Shown: positions 51,613-60,180 of the stretch, one piece after another
How positions within the stretch are numbered: position 1 is the first letter of the stretch
Layout: each line of letters starts with the position of its first letter
Source of the DNA: Megamonas hypermegale_A
Lineage (GTDB): Bacteria; Bacillota; Negativicutes; Selenomonadales; Selenomonadaceae
Length of the DNA stretch: 64,000 nt
Strand: one strand, 5' to 3'
NCBI RefSeq assembly: GCF_030371585.1
Contig: NZ_JAUDCE010000002.1
The notes under the pieces: model-generated
The model's database searches: none
What the model saw: the letters and a program-made list of their open reading frames with translations, nothing else
Told to the model about the DNA's origin: nothing
Translations under genes and position numbers: made by a program

Positions 51613-52407
51613 TTAAAACTTATCTTTATCCTTCGGCGGAGTTATATCAATAATTCTGCGGGACGATGGTTCCTGATACTGGGCGTCCTGTTCATTATGA
51701 TACTGATTGTATTCACTGTAGTTATTCTGCTGGAAATTATCATTTCCATTCATACGGCTGCCGCATTCCGGGCAGAATTTCGGCGGATTGTTTCTATCCG
51801 GGCTTACCCAGCCGCAGTTTGCGCAGCGGATATTGTTTTCCGCGTACTGGCTGGAAGCATACGCATTGCCTTCATTCTTCTTGCCGAAGAACTTACGGAA
51901 CACAGCCATGATTATCATGACTACGATACCGATGAGAACCACATTAGCGATTAAACCAAGTACATCACCCATGAAACCGCCCATGCCGAACATGCTGCTG
52001 AGCATACTGCCGAGCATCATACCGCCGGCAAATAAGCCGATGTTTCTGAGCGCACTGCCCCAACGGCTGCCGGACTGCTGCTGCGTCGCCTGATTTGCCG
52101 CATTCGTTCTATTAGTCGTTGCCGCATTGTTTGTTGCAGCATTATTAGTTGTATTCGTATTTGCCGTATTGGAATTAGTCGTCGCATTGCTTCTGTTCGT
52201 ATCTGCCGCATTCGTTTTCGGCGCTTCGCTGCTTGGCGCTGCCGATTTGGACTGCGTGGACGGAGCCAATGATTTACTCGTCGTCGTCGGTGCTTTCATT
52301 CCGCCACCGCCGACTTTGGCTTTCGCCATGCCGATACCGCTGAAAGCAAAAACACACACCATTACAATAGCTAAGATTTTCTTGAAATTCAATTTGTACA
52401 CTCTCAC
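51613..52407 (-). CDS. Membrane protein with Asn/Thr-rich region and C-terminal zinc ribbon
   Basis: A 264-residue envelope protein. A signal-like helix (ILAIVMVCVFAFSGIGMAKA) is followed by a long low-complexity stretch of Thr, Asn, Ala and Ser (about 35-115), a glycine/methionine-rich hydrophobic part (FAGGMMLGSMLSSMFGMG), a second membrane helix (VVLIGIVVMIIMAVFRKFF) and a zinc ribbon CANCGW...CPECGS near residue 195. The topology resembles Tim44/Mba-type membrane proteins seen in other bacteria, but I cannot assign one. The start codon (GTG at 52407 or a TTG 15 bases on) is uncertain. Monocistronic by its terminator. Confidence 0.7.
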   Translation of the reverse strand: MRVYKLNFKKILAIVMVCVFAFSGIGMAKAKVGGGGMKAPTTTSKSLAPSTQSKSAAPSSEAPKTNAADTNRSNATTNSNTANTNTTNNAATNNAATTNRTNAANQATQQQSGSRWGSALRNIGLFAGGMMLGSMLSSMFGMGGFMGDVLGLIANVVLIGIVVMIIMAVFRKFFGKKNEGNAYASSQYAENNIRCANCGWVSPDRNNPPKFCPECGSRMNGNDNFQQNNYSEYNQYHNEQDAQYQEPSSRRIIDITPPKDKDKF

Positions 52408-52502
52408 TTCTAAAAAATTTAATAGTTTTTAATTATCCAAACAATAGTTATTCTAACATATATACACTAAATAATCAATTAACCACTTAACAATACAAAA
52501 AA

Positions 52503-52520
52503 AGACTGCATTTGCAGTCT
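52503..52520 (-). terminator. Terminator overlapping the bofA stop
   Basis: AGACTGCA / TGCAGTCT with TTTTTTT following on the minus strand. The stem includes the last bases of the bofA reading frame. It would end the dnaX-ybaB-recR-bofA transcript. Confidence 0.75.
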
Positions 52521-52770
52521 ATAATAAAGCCCATATCGTCAGCAGGAGCACGCCCGGTATACCGAACACGCCAGCGATGAGCGCCGTTATGAAATTTATC
52601 GGAATGTAGACAATCCCCAAAAAGTTTATCACATACAGTACGATAGCACCGATGACGCTGTTATAGATTGCTTTCCACAACAGCTGAAGCGGCAGGGAAA
52701 ATATCTTCGTTATAATACATAAAATGAATAAACCTACAAAAAAAGCAACCACTAATGATGATGATATCAT
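52519..52770 (-). CDS. bofA: BofA-family small membrane protein
   Basis: An 83-residue protein with two hydrophobic helices and the family ending FLGIVYIPINFITALIAGVFGIPGVLLL. In Bacillus, BofA holds back the SpoIVFB protease that processes pro-sigma-K; relatives occur in some bacteria not known to sporulate. The gene lies 30 bases after recR, the usual recR-bofA order in Firmicutes. Without sporulation genes nearby the role here is open. Confidence 0.82.
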   Translation of the reverse strand: MISSSLVVAFFVGLFILCIITKIFSLPLQLLWKAIYNSVIGAIVLYVINFLGIVYIPINFITALIAGVFGIPGVLLLTIWALL

Positions 52771-52800
52771 TCAATCACAACCTTTACATTTGCAGCCTGA

Positions 52801-53397
52801 TTACATTTCACGGCGGTTTTCAATGGCTTTCGCCAGCGTTACCTCGTCGGCGTATTCCAAATCGCCGCCGACCGGCAGTCCGTGAGCAATGCGCGTTACT
52901 TTTATGCCCAGCGGTTTTAACAGCTTGGCAACGTACATCGCCGTAGCTTCGCCCTCGATATTGGGATTTGTCGCCATAATCACTTCTTTTACCTTATCGT
53001 CGTAAAGACGCGTTAAAAGCTCTTTTATCCTGATATCCTCCGGCCCTACGCCCTCTATCGGGGACAATGCGCCGTGCAGTACGTGATATACGCCTTTATA
53101 ATCGCGCATTCTCTCCATCGCCACCACGTCTTTGGGCTGTTCCACGACGCAGATGACGGAATGGTCTCGCGCCGGTGAAGCGCAGATAGCGCATGGGTCG
53201 GTATCGGTCAGATTGTAACAGATACTGCAATAGCCGATTTTTTCTTTAGCTTCAATAATAGCCTGCGCCAAGGCTTTTGCTTGGGCAGGCTCCATGTCTA
53301 AAATATGATATGCTAAGCGTACAGCCGTCTTGGAACCAATCCCCGGCAATGCCCGGAAATGTTCTATCAGCTTAGCCATAGGCTCAATATATCTCAT
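52801..53397 (-). CDS. recR: Recombination protein RecR
   Basis: Ring-forming partner of RecO and RecF in gap repair. An N-terminal HhH (LPGIGSKTAVRLAYHIL), a four-cysteine zinc finger (CSICYNLTDTDPCAIC, about 57-72), a Toprim domain (VICVVEQPKDVVAMER, and EVIMATNPNIEGEATAMY) and the C-terminal ARGLPVGGDLEYAD-type segment. Length 198 is typical. Its start codon overlaps the ybaB stop. Part of the dnaX-ybaB-recR cluster. Confidence 0.96.
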   Translation of the reverse strand: MRYIEPMAKLIEHFRALPGIGSKTAVRLAYHILDMEPAQAKALAQAIIEAKEKIGYCSICYNLTDTDPCAICASPARDHSVICVVEQPKDVVAMERMRDYKGVYHVLHGALSPIEGVGPEDIRIKELLTRLYDDKVKEVIMATNPNIEGEATAMYVAKLLKPLGIKVTRIAHGLPVGGDLEYADEVTLAKAIENRREM

Positions 53398-53720
53398 TAA
53401 AATAATCCCGGCGGTAATTTAAGGCCGCTTGTCAGTTTGTTCATTTCGCTAGCCATCATTTCATCAACTTTAACCATTGCCTGATTAACAGCGGACAAAA
53501 TAAGGTCCTGAAGCATTTCCACATCATCCGGGTCAACTGCTGCTTTATCGATAACGAGAGACTGCATCTGTTTTTCGCCGTTCATAACGACTTTAACGAC
53601 ACCGCCGCCCACACTCACTTCGACAGTTTTCTTTTTCAGTTCGTCCTGCATTTTTTTCATATCAGCCTGCATTTTCTGAACTTTTTTCATCATGCCGGCC
53701 ATATTTCCTTGATTAAACAT
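53397..53720 (-). CDS. ybaB: YbaB/EbfC nucleoid-associated protein
   Basis: A small DNA-binding dimer. The frame is open to 53783, but the ATG at 53720 with GGAGG six bases upstream gives the normal 107-residue form beginning MFNQGNMAGMMKKVQKMQ. The helix QADMKKMQDELKKKTVEVSVGGG and VDPDDVEMLQDLILSAVNQA are family hallmarks. It sits between dnaX and recR as in many bacteria. Confidence 0.93.
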   Translation of the reverse strand: MFNQGNMAGMMKKVQKMQADMKKMQDELKKKTVEVSVGGGVVKVVMNGEKQMQSLVIDKAAVDPDDVEMLQDLILSAVNQAMVKVDEMMASEMNKLTSGLKLPPGLF

Positions 53721-53795
53721 GCCTAATCCTCCATTAAAATATTTTTCTTCAATTAGAGTATCAAAATATATGACAATCGTCAATTATTAATTGCC

Positions 53796-55679
53796 TTAAT
53801 TGTTCATTTCATCTTCCGGTATTATCTTCCCGCCGAAAATCTCCATCGCCGTTTCCAGCGTATGTTTATTCTCCGGCGTCAGTTCATCGTAATTTATATC
53901 TTCACTTACGCTGTAATCATCATCTGTCGGCATCGGTATATCATCCTGATAATCACCTGCCGGTATAACCGGTTCATTTTCCGGCGGCGAAGGCGTTTTT
54001 TCTATGACTGCGGCAGATTTCACCGGTGCGGCAGACCGCGGTTGCACTTGCATTGCCTGCGCATTATCCTGACAGGTGCAGACAAGACGCATTTTCTGCG
54101 CTGTCACATCGTACAATACTGCTTCGATAAGCTGTCTGTAGTCATCCTGCTCCGTGCGCGCCTGCAAAAACGTGCTGTCAAAATGAACGAAAAACTGATT
54201 ATTTACCAGCTGATACGGAACGGCCCATTTTATACAGGCGACAACGCTCGTCTTGCCGCGCGCGCTGAGTCCTGCCAGTACATTCTGCCAGATTGCCGCA
54301 ATATCCGCATTCGACAGTGCTGCAGCCGGCTGAGGCTTCACTTCTTCTGCAACGGTATTTTGTCTGTTGACTGCCGTTACGGCGACGGCAGGTACAGCAA
54401 CAGGCGCTTTTATCTGTTCCTGTTTTTCATTGAGCGCGGCGACCTGCGTGCTGAGTGCTTTTACAATCCTGTCAAGACGCGCTATCTGCTGTTCCAGTGC
54501 CGTAATTTTACTGCTCGGCACTGCATTCGGCACAGGCGGCGCAAAAGCATCCGGCACCGTTTTTGTATTTGCACTGTCGCCCGTTTCTTTTATTTCATCC
54601 TGCCAGCATAATTTTAAAAATAAAACTTCCGTTGTTATCCGCGGCTGCACTGCCCATTTTATTTCACTTACGGCTTCATGCACCTTCTGTATCGTATTAA
54701 CTATCTGCTCATGCGTAAGCATACCGGACTGCCTTTGCAATACAGCCTCATCTTCCAGATACATATCGAGATTGAGCATCTTACCCGTCGCTTTATAGAT
54801 AAGCAGCGAACGCAAATGCAGCATGAATTCGTTCAGCAGCTGTTTTATCTCCTTACCCTGAGCGATGACTTCGCTGAGTGCGCCGAGTATGCCTGCACTG
54901 TCTTTATTTATTAGCAAATCCGTTATCTGCCAAATCCAGTTATGGCCGACGAGCCCCAAAACTTTTTTTACTTCCGCCAGCGTCAGTACATCTTTCGTAA
55001 ACGCCAGACACTGGTCGAGCAGACTTAAAGCATCGCGCATTCCGCCATCCGCCTGTACGGCGATTATCTCCAGCGCTTCCTTTTCCGCTTTGATATCCAT
55101 TTTACCTGTAATATACAGCAGGCGGTTTAAAATATCTTCCTTCGTTATACGCTTGAAATCGTACCGCTGACAGCGCGACTGGATTGTTACCGGCACTTTG
55201 TGAACTTCCGTCGTCGCCAGAATGAATACGACATGCGCCGGCGGTTCTTCCAAAGTCTTGAGCAGAGCATTGAAAGCCTCCGTCGTCAGCATATGTACTT
55301 CATCTATGATATAAACCTTATATCGGCCGTCGACCGGAGCAAATTTTACCGTTTCCCGCAAATCACGGATTTCATCAATGCCGCGGTTGGACGCAGCATC
55401 TATTTCAAAAACATCCATAAAGGAGCCGTCATTGATTTTCCGGCAGCATACGCACTGATTACACGGCGACGGAGTAGGACCGTGCTCGCAGTTGAGCGCT
55501 TTCGCCAAAATCTTCGCCGTACTCGTCTTGCCCGTGCCGCGCGGACCTGCAAACAGATAGGCATGCGCCACTTTGCCGTTTACGATGGCATTGGACAATG
55601 TCTTACTGATGTGTTCCTGCCCGACAAGGTCAGAAAAATCCCGCGGCCGCCATTTGCGGTAAAGTGCCATATACGCCAT
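53796..55679 (-). CDS. dnaX: DNA polymerase III subunits gamma and tau
   Basis: Clamp-loader ATPase. The AAA+ core holds Walker A GPRGTGKTSTAKILA near residue 45, a zinc module CNQCVCCRKI, Walker B VYIIDEVHML and the SRC sensor region VTIQSRCQRYDFKRI. The C-terminal half (about 370-627) is low-complexity Ala/Pro/Val-rich, then a tau domain binding the polymerase alpha subunit. At 627 residues it is the full tau form; no obvious slippage run of A or T was seen in the middle. The SRP RNA gene lies directly upstream, the classic ffs-dnaX order. Confidence 0.95.
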   Translation of the reverse strand: MAYMALYRKWRPRDFSDLVGQEHISKTLSNAIVNGKVAHAYLFAGPRGTGKTSTAKILAKALNCEHGPTPSPCNQCVCCRKINDGSFMDVFEIDAASNRGIDEIRDLRETVKFAPVDGRYKVYIIDEVHMLTTEAFNALLKTLEEPPAHVVFILATTEVHKVPVTIQSRCQRYDFKRITKEDILNRLLYITGKMDIKAEKEALEIIAVQADGGMRDALSLLDQCLAFTKDVLTLAEVKKVLGLVGHNWIWQITDLLINKDSAGILGALSEVIAQGKEIKQLLNEFMLHLRSLLIYKATGKMLNLDMYLEDEAVLQRQSGMLTHEQIVNTIQKVHEAVSEIKWAVQPRITTEVLFLKLCWQDEIKETGDSANTKTVPDAFAPPVPNAVPSSKITALEQQIARLDRIVKALSTQVAALNEKQEQIKAPVAVPAVAVTAVNRQNTVAEEVKPQPAAALSNADIAAIWQNVLAGLSARGKTSVVACIKWAVPYQLVNNQFFVHFDSTFLQARTEQDDYRQLIEAVLYDVTAQKMRLVCTCQDNAQAMQVQPRSAAPVKSAAVIEKTPSPPENEPVIPAGDYQDDIPMPTDDDYSVSEDINYDELTPENKHTLETAMEIFGGKIIPEDEMNN

Positions 55680-55740
55680 AAAAAATCCGTCTCCTTCCCG
55701 ATTATCAGCTGTTTTTGCATATAAAAAAACAGCTTCTCAG

Positions 55741-55865
55741 GTAAGAAGACGGTACTTAGGCACCCTCACGGCACATGAAGATTATCACTTACCGTTGCTC
55801 CCTTCCGGACCTGGCGGGGTTCATGAGTCTCCATTGCGCGAGACCCAAATACCGCCGTCTTACTT
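55741..55865 (-). ncRNA. ffs: SRP RNA, small bacterial type (4.5S-like)
   Basis: The minus strand has the universal domain IV with GCCAGGTCCGGAAGGGAGCA, the tetraloop and symmetric loop that bind Ffh, enclosed by long complementary arms (GTAAGACGGCGGTA with TACCGTCTTCTTAC). No Alu domain is seen, so it is the short form. The outer arms continue as CAGTTTCTCA / TGAGAAGCTG followed by TTTTTTT (about 55729-55722), giving an integral terminator. Located upstream of dnaX, as in many Firmicutes. Confidence 0.93.
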
Positions 55866-56044
55866 GAGAAACTGTTTGTTATTGTCAGATGATATTTTAG
55901 CACAATATTATGTTTATGACAAGCATACCCGTCCAAAATATTTACTGCGATTTTACTTTACCTAAAAAATCAAATGGTTTATACTAAAATTGTCGTTTAA
56001 ACTTCAATTCTTCAATTTTTCAACGGGTACAAAGAAACACTGCC

Positions 56045-56080
56045 TTATTCCTTTTCTTTGTAGCCAATGAAAAGGAATAA
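56045..56080 (+). other. Hairpin in the mgsA 5' region
   Basis: TTATTCCTTTTC / GAAAAGGAATAA with an 11-base loop sits 24 bases before the mgsA start. It may be the end of an unseen transcript or a leader structure. The rest of 55880-56040 shows no feature. Confidence 0.35.
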
Positions 56081-56103
56081 ATTATTTAAGTAGGTGTTTA
56101 TTT

Positions 56104-56478
56104 ATGAAAACAATCGCATTAATCGCTCATGACCAGAAAAAAGAGGAAATGCTCGAATTCGTCGGCAATCATCTCGACACGCTGAAAAAGTTCCATCTTG
56201 TGGCAACGCGCACAACCGGTACGTTAATCAACGAAAAATACCATCTCAACGTAGAAACAATGATGTCCGGTCCGCTCGGCGGCGACCAGCAAATCGGCGC
56301 TATGGTGGCAACGGAAAAAGTCGACTACGTAATCTTCATGCGCGACCCGCTGAACGCTCAGCCGCACGAACCGGATATCAACGCATTGCTTCGCATCTGC
56401 GACGTGCATAACATTCCGCTGGCTACAAACAGAAAAAGCGCGCATATCCTCATCAAATACGCCGCTGAAAAAATGTAA
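56104..56478 (+). CDS. mgsA: Methylglyoxal synthase
   Basis: Converts dihydroxyacetone phosphate to methylglyoxal, a bypass used when phosphorylated sugars accumulate. MKTIALIAHDQKKEEM, ATRTTGTLI and the phosphate-binding MSGPLGGDQQIGAMVA are diagnostic, as are the active-site aspartate in FMRDPLNAQPHEPD and LATNRKSA at the end. The 124 residues are normal. The gene stands alone, between the SRP RNA and repeat P-D. Confidence 0.95.
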   Translation: MKTIALIAHDQKKEEMLEFVGNHLDTLKKFHLVATRTTGTLINEKYHLNVETMMSGPLGGDQQIGAMVATEKVDYVIFMRDPLNAQPHEPDINALLRICDVHNIPLATNRKSAHILIKYAAEKM

Positions 56479-56480
56479 AT

Positions 56481-56607
56481 GCCATTATTCTGGTAAAACA
56501 TCAAATTTACAGCCAGCAGTATAATACTTTATATCCGTTCGATGCTGTCACTTAACCTCGCTCAGTATAAAGTATTATACTGTTTCAGAAAATAACCCCG
56601 CGCAATA
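56481..56607 (+). repeat. Family P palindromic repeat, copy D
   Basis: A diverged copy, about 127 bp, with clear inner arms CAGTATAATACTTTATA / TATAAAGTATTATACTG around TTCGATGCTGTCACTTAACC. The outer ends are decayed (CCATTATTCTGGTAAAACAT on the left; AAAATAACCCCGCGCAATAA on the right). It lies directly after mgsA and before the rpsT terminator. Confidence 0.75.
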
Positions 56608-56648
56608 AATAACCGCAATCAAAGTAAAACCGTATATAAAAACGAAAA

Positions 56649-56678
56649 AGGACTGCTTTCTACTAGAAATCAGTCCTT
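56649..56678 (-). terminator. Terminator after rpsT
   Basis: AAGGACTG / CAGTCCTT followed by TTTTTCG on the minus strand, 15 bases past the rpsT stop. Confidence 0.82.
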
Positions 56679-56693
56679 ACTTTGTTTTGCAAA

Positions 56694-56960
56694 TTATTTG
56701 CTTAAGCTGTTTACTCGGCGAGCTAAACGAGATTTACGGCGAGCTGCGCAGTTTTTATGGAATAATCTATTAGCAGCAGCCTGGTCTATTTTTTTGCAAG
56801 CGATTACAAGTAATGCTTTTGCTTCTTCTGCATTGCCAGCAGCAACAGCATCTAAAACTTTGCGGGAAGCAGTTTTGATAGCAGATTTAGCAGAAACGTT
56901 TTTTGCACGACGCTGAGCATCTGTTTTTACGCTGAGGATAGAAGATTTAATATTTGGCAA
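56694..56960 (-). CDS. rpsT: 30S ribosomal protein S20
   Basis: Small helical protein that binds the 5' domain of 16S rRNA. The frame is open to 57026, but the TTG at 56960 with GAAAGGG seven bases upstream gives the proper start MPNIKSSILSVKTDAQRRAKN and 88 residues. The pattern of Lys/Arg/Ala-rich helices (KSAIKTASRKVLDAVAAGN, NRLFHKNCAARRKSRLARRV) is that of S20. Monocistronic, as usual for rpsT. The 185-base gap to the next gene is AT-rich; only a weak TATAAT-type promoter for the hydrolase is visible. Confidence 0.93.
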   Translation of the reverse strand: MPNIKSSILSVKTDAQRRAKNVSAKSAIKTASRKVLDAVAAGNAEEAKALLVIACKKIDQAAANRLFHKNCAARRKSRLARRVNSLSK

Positions 56961-57211
56961 GAAATTCACCCTTTCATCATTATAATCGTACCAAAATAGT
57001 TTATCACGTAATAATGCAAATTGCAAGACAATCCGCCTTAAATACTATATTTCAGTCGGAAGCGATATATATTTTATCACAAACCGTACCCAAAAATCTA
57101 GTCTTTAGCTCAAAACAATTAAAAATATTTTATTTTTCCTTGACTTTAATCGCACTACAACCGTTATAATTTACCTATCATCCAAAAATATCGTGAAAAG
57201 GTGTCCTGCTA

Positions 57212-58570
57212 ATGAAAAAATTTATCTATCTCATTATCTTAATCTCCATCACATTCTGCTTTCAATTATATAATACGGATAAGCCGAGCGGCGCGCCGTC
57301 CTTTGATGAAGCATTGCCCGACAATACCGCCATTTTGCCTTCAAACTCAATTCTGAAGGCGCAATCTCACTTTCCTAAAGAAAATCCGGCCGACTGCGCA
57401 CCGCTATTGGAATGGACAAAAGATTTGAACGCCGTCTACTATGAATTTGAACTGTTTGATACTGTGCCGGAAAATCTTTCCAATGACGAACTTTCACCGA
57501 CTCACCTTTACTACACCACTTCCGTCTATACGAATGCGCTCCAGCTCGATTTGTCCGTCGTCGCGCCTAAAGCCTTGTCGCATAAGCCGCTGTACTGGCG
57601 CGTGCGTTCCATGGATATCGACGGCAATCCCATCTCTTCTTTTTCCCAGCTGGAAATCCTATACGCTGCAGACAGACCGGCGACAATGAACGCGCCGCTG
57701 CCGCATGTAATCTATAATCAGGAAAACGGCACGACGCTGCTTTATCCCGTATACGCCTTCATTCCCAATGCTCACGCCACACAATTTGAAATAGAAGTTA
57801 CCGACAGGGAGCCGGAAAATCCAAACGGTACCGCGCCTTCCCGCTACCGCATTTTCTCCGCCGTAACCAATCTGTGCGACTACTACGACCCTCAGGCGCG
57901 TATCGGCAAATATTACTGGCGCGTGCGCGGTCTTGACGATAATGGCAATCCCGTCGGCGTCTACAGCGATGCGCAGGTTTTGGAAAACAATCCGCAGGAT
58001 AACTGGAAAATCGGCATTTTCGGCGACAGCATAAGCCACGGCGGCGGTCATCTTTCCTTCGGCCCTGCCGACTGGGAATACAGCTACGCCTATTATCTTG
58101 ATTTCCCTACTATCAATCTTTCCTGCAGCGGTGATACGAGCGCAACTATGGTAGAGCGGTTTGAGCGCGACGTTCTGCCGTTTCAGCCGCAATATCTACT
58201 GATTATGGGCGGTACGAACAGCCTTCGCGCCGGTGTCCCTGCCGAAAACGTCATCGCCGACCTTGCAGCCATTCAGCAGAAATGCCGCCAGAATAATATC
58301 GTGCCGATTTTGCTGACTTTAGCTCCGATTAATCCTGACAATATCAACAAAGTTTTCCATGAAGGCACAGCTCCCGTCTGGCAAGAAAACTTCAATGCCG
58401 TAAACGATTTTATCCGCACACAGCCGCATATCGACACGGCAGCCGCACTGAACAGCCCACCGATACTGCCGACGTACTACGGCATGGACGGACTGCACGG
58501 TGATATTCCGGCGAAGAAAATCTACGCGCAGGCGATTAACGATAATATCTCTCAATTTATCGGCAAATAG
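57212..58570 (+). CDS. Secreted SGNH/GDSL-family hydrolase
   Basis: A 452-residue protein with an N-terminal anchor or signal helix (FIYLIILISITFCFQLY), a middle part of fibronectin-like strands (two units, each ending in YWRVR(S/G)(M/L)D) and a C-terminal SGNH hydrolase. Catalytic blocks are IGIFGDSISHGGG (Ser, block I), LSCSGDTSATM (Gly, block II), LIMGGTNSLRAG (Asn, block III) and MDGLHGD (Asp-x-x-His, block V). Members are esterases or lipases acting on acyl or acetyl groups of lipids or glycans. The paired FnIII-like domains suggest surface or polysaccharide attachment. Substrate unknown. Confidence 0.85.
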   Translation: MKKFIYLIILISITFCFQLYNTDKPSGAPSFDEALPDNTAILPSNSILKAQSHFPKENPADCAPLLEWTKDLNAVYYEFELFDTVPENLSNDELSPTHLYYTTSVYTNALQLDLSVVAPKALSHKPLYWRVRSMDIDGNPISSFSQLEILYAADRPATMNAPLPHVIYNQENGTTLLYPVYAFIPNAHATQFEIEVTDREPENPNGTAPSRYRIFSAVTNLCDYYDPQARIGKYYWRVRGLDDNGNPVGVYSDAQVLENNPQDNWKIGIFGDSISHGGGHLSFGPADWEYSYAYYLDFPTINLSCSGDTSATMVERFERDVLPFQPQYLLIMGGTNSLRAGVPAENVIADLAAIQQKCRQNNIVPILLTLAPINPDNINKVFHEGTAPVWQENFNAVNDFIRTQPHIDTAAALNSPPILPTYYGMDGLHGDIPAKKIYAQAINDNISQFIGK

Positions 58571-58581
58571 ACCTTATTATA

Positions 58582-58710
58582 CCCGTTGCGCTAGTAAAAT
58601 ATTAAGCCTGTAGCCAGCAGTATAATAGTTTATATTCGTTCGATGTTATCACTTAACCTCACTAAATATAAACTATTATACTGCTTTGGAAAATCAACCA
58701 GCACAATAGG
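58582..58710 (+). repeat. Family P palindromic repeat, copy E
   Basis: A 129-bp copy, CCCGTTGCGCTAGT at the left and AACCAGCACAATAGG at the right. The inner arms read CAGTATAATAGTTTATATTC and TAAACTATTATACTG: the C/G pair of the other copies is replaced by G/C at 58628 and 58673, so pairing is kept. TTATTATA occurs on both sides as a possible target duplication. Confidence 0.85.
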
Positions 58711-58721
58711 TTTATTATATA

Positions 58722-58766
58722 TTGTAATTATAATGTTGAGATTGTATAATAATTGATATATATCAC
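58722..58766 (+). promoter_or_regulatory. Promoter of the flavodiiron gene with FNR/CRP-like palindrome
   Basis: -35 TTGTAA (58722-58727) and perfect -10 TATAAT (58745-58750), 17 apart. The palindrome TTGATATATATCAC (58753-58766) lies at the likely start point and matches nine of ten conserved bases of the FNR half-sites TTGAT-N4-ATCAA. That position would favour repression. The binding protein is unknown. Confidence 0.45.
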
Positions 58767-58814
58767 TGCTTAATTTTTTATTTGTCATAAATTTTATTTT
58801 AGGAGGAACGCACT

Positions 58815-59987
58815 TTGAAAGCTATAAAAATACGTGACGACATTTACTGGGTCGGTGCCATCGACTGGTCCGTCCGCAATTTTCACGGTTATGAAACGGG
58901 ACGCGGCAGCACTTACAACGCTTATTTAATCATTGATGAAAAAATCACGCTGATTGATTCGGTAAAAAAAGAATTCAGTGCTGAAATCATCGACCGCATC
59001 TCTTCCGTTATCGACCCGGCCAAAATCGACTATGTAGTCTGCAATCATCTGGAAGCCGACCATTCCGGCTCCATAAACGCCGTACTGCAATACTGCCCGA
59101 ATGCGCAGGTTTTCGTCAGCCAGCCGAACGGGCTCAAAAATATCGCCAAATTCTGCGGCGACCATGCGTATACCGGCGTGAAAGCCGGCGACAGCCTCAA
59201 TATCGGCAAACGCAATCTGAAATTCGTTCCCGTTCCTATGCTCCATTGGCCGGACAGCATGGTTACGTATTGCCCGGAAGAAAAAATTCTCTTTTCCAAC
59301 GACGGCTTCGGCCAGCATTTGGCAACGAACGAACGCTTTGATGATGAAGTCGATTATTCCGTTCTAATTCACGAAGCTAAGAAATATTACGCCAATATCC
59401 TGATGCTGTACGGCCGTCAGACGCAGACAGCTTTAAAAACGGTGGCATCTCTTGATATTGATATGATTTTGACGGGACACGGCATCAGCTGGCGCAGTCA
59501 TATTAAAGACATTTTAGACCTCTACAATAAATGGAGCAATTTCGAAGCGGATGAACACAAGGCTCTTGTCGTTTTCGACAGCATGTGGCATTCAACGGAA
59601 TTAATCGCTAAAACCATTGCCGAAGCCTTTCAGTCTAAAGGCATTTCCACTAAATACTGCGATTTGAAAGCCGTGCATTATTCCGATATCGTCACGGATT
59701 TTCTCGACAGCAAATACATCGCCGTCGGCTCGCCTACGCTCAACAACAATATGATGCCGAATGTTGCCGCCTTTTTGTGCTATCTGAAAGGACTCACTCC
59801 GAAGAAAAACGACCGCAAGGCGCTTGCCTTCGGTTCTTACGGCTGGGGCGGACAGAGCATTGCACTCGTTCAGAAAGAGCTGGAAGAAGCAGGTCTCACA
59901 ATTTTCCACGATATGATACGCATTGCCAACCAGCCGACGAAAGAAGAACTCGACACCATCTACACCGGCATCACCGAAAAAATCTAA
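58815..59987 (+). CDS. fprA: Flavodiiron protein (A-type flavoprotein, FprA)
   Basis: Soluble enzyme reducing oxygen to water or nitric oxide to nitrous oxide in anaerobes. The N-terminal metallo-beta-lactamase part carries the di-iron ligands: HLEADHSG (HxExD-H) near residue 79, HWPDSM near 145 and a terminal HGISWR near 223. The C-terminal flavodoxin domain binds FMN (VVFDSMWHSTELIA and YIAVGSPTLNN). The 390 residues without extra domains put it in class A, which needs a separate rubredoxin or other donor; none is nearby. AGGAGG precedes the TTG start. Confidence 0.93.
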   Translation: MKAIKIRDDIYWVGAIDWSVRNFHGYETGRGSTYNAYLIIDEKITLIDSVKKEFSAEIIDRISSVIDPAKIDYVVCNHLEADHSGSINAVLQYCPNAQVFVSQPNGLKNIAKFCGDHAYTGVKAGDSLNIGKRNLKFVPVPMLHWPDSMVTYCPEEKILFSNDGFGQHLATNERFDDEVDYSVLIHEAKKYYANILMLYGRQTQTALKTVASLDIDMILTGHGISWRSHIKDILDLYNKWSNFEADEHKALVVFDSMWHSTELIAKTIAEAFQSKGISTKYCDLKAVHYSDIVTDFLDSKYIAVGSPTLNNNMMPNVAAFLCYLKGLTPKKNDRKALAFGSYGWGGQSIALVQKELEEAGLTIFHDMIRIANQPTKEELDTIYTGITEKI

Positions 59988-60009
59988 CTAAAATAAATTT
60001 ATACATCAC

Positions 60010-60054
60010 GGATTGGAGTTTAAGCCGTTTCAGCTTATGCTTCAATCCTTTTTT
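60010..60054 (+). terminator. Terminator after the flavodiiron gene
   Basis: GGATTGGAGTTTAAGC / GCTTATGCTTCAATCC followed by TTTTTTAT. Confidence 0.8.
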
Positions 60055-60116
60055 ATAAGCAAAATCTATGCTTAATTAAAATCTTTTAAAAACCTATAAA
60101 ATATTTTGAATTCAGC

Positions 60117-60145
60117 TTGACAAAGTGAATAGAACAATGTATCTT
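60117..60145 (+). promoter_or_regulatory. ndh promoter
   Basis: A perfect -35 TTGACA (60117-60122) and -10 TATCTT (60140-60145), spacer 17. The transcript would begin near 60152, leaving a leader of about 160 bases that contains both Rex-like sites. Confidence 0.6.
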
Positions 60146-60180
60146 ATAGTTCAGAGGGTTAAATAAATACTTTAAAGAAA

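Noticed and set aside
53796..55679. Programmed frameshift in dnaX to make gamma
   Set aside because: I saw no run of A or T with a following stem in the expected region; cannot be excluded without an alignment.
55680..55880. The palindromic region upstream of dnaX as a REP-type repeat
   Set aside because: It is the SRP RNA gene with its own terminal stem.
25312..58710. Family P copies as ordinary terminators
   Set aside because: They lack T-runs after the stems, have inverted ends, one has a target duplication, and real terminators lie nearby at copies A and D.
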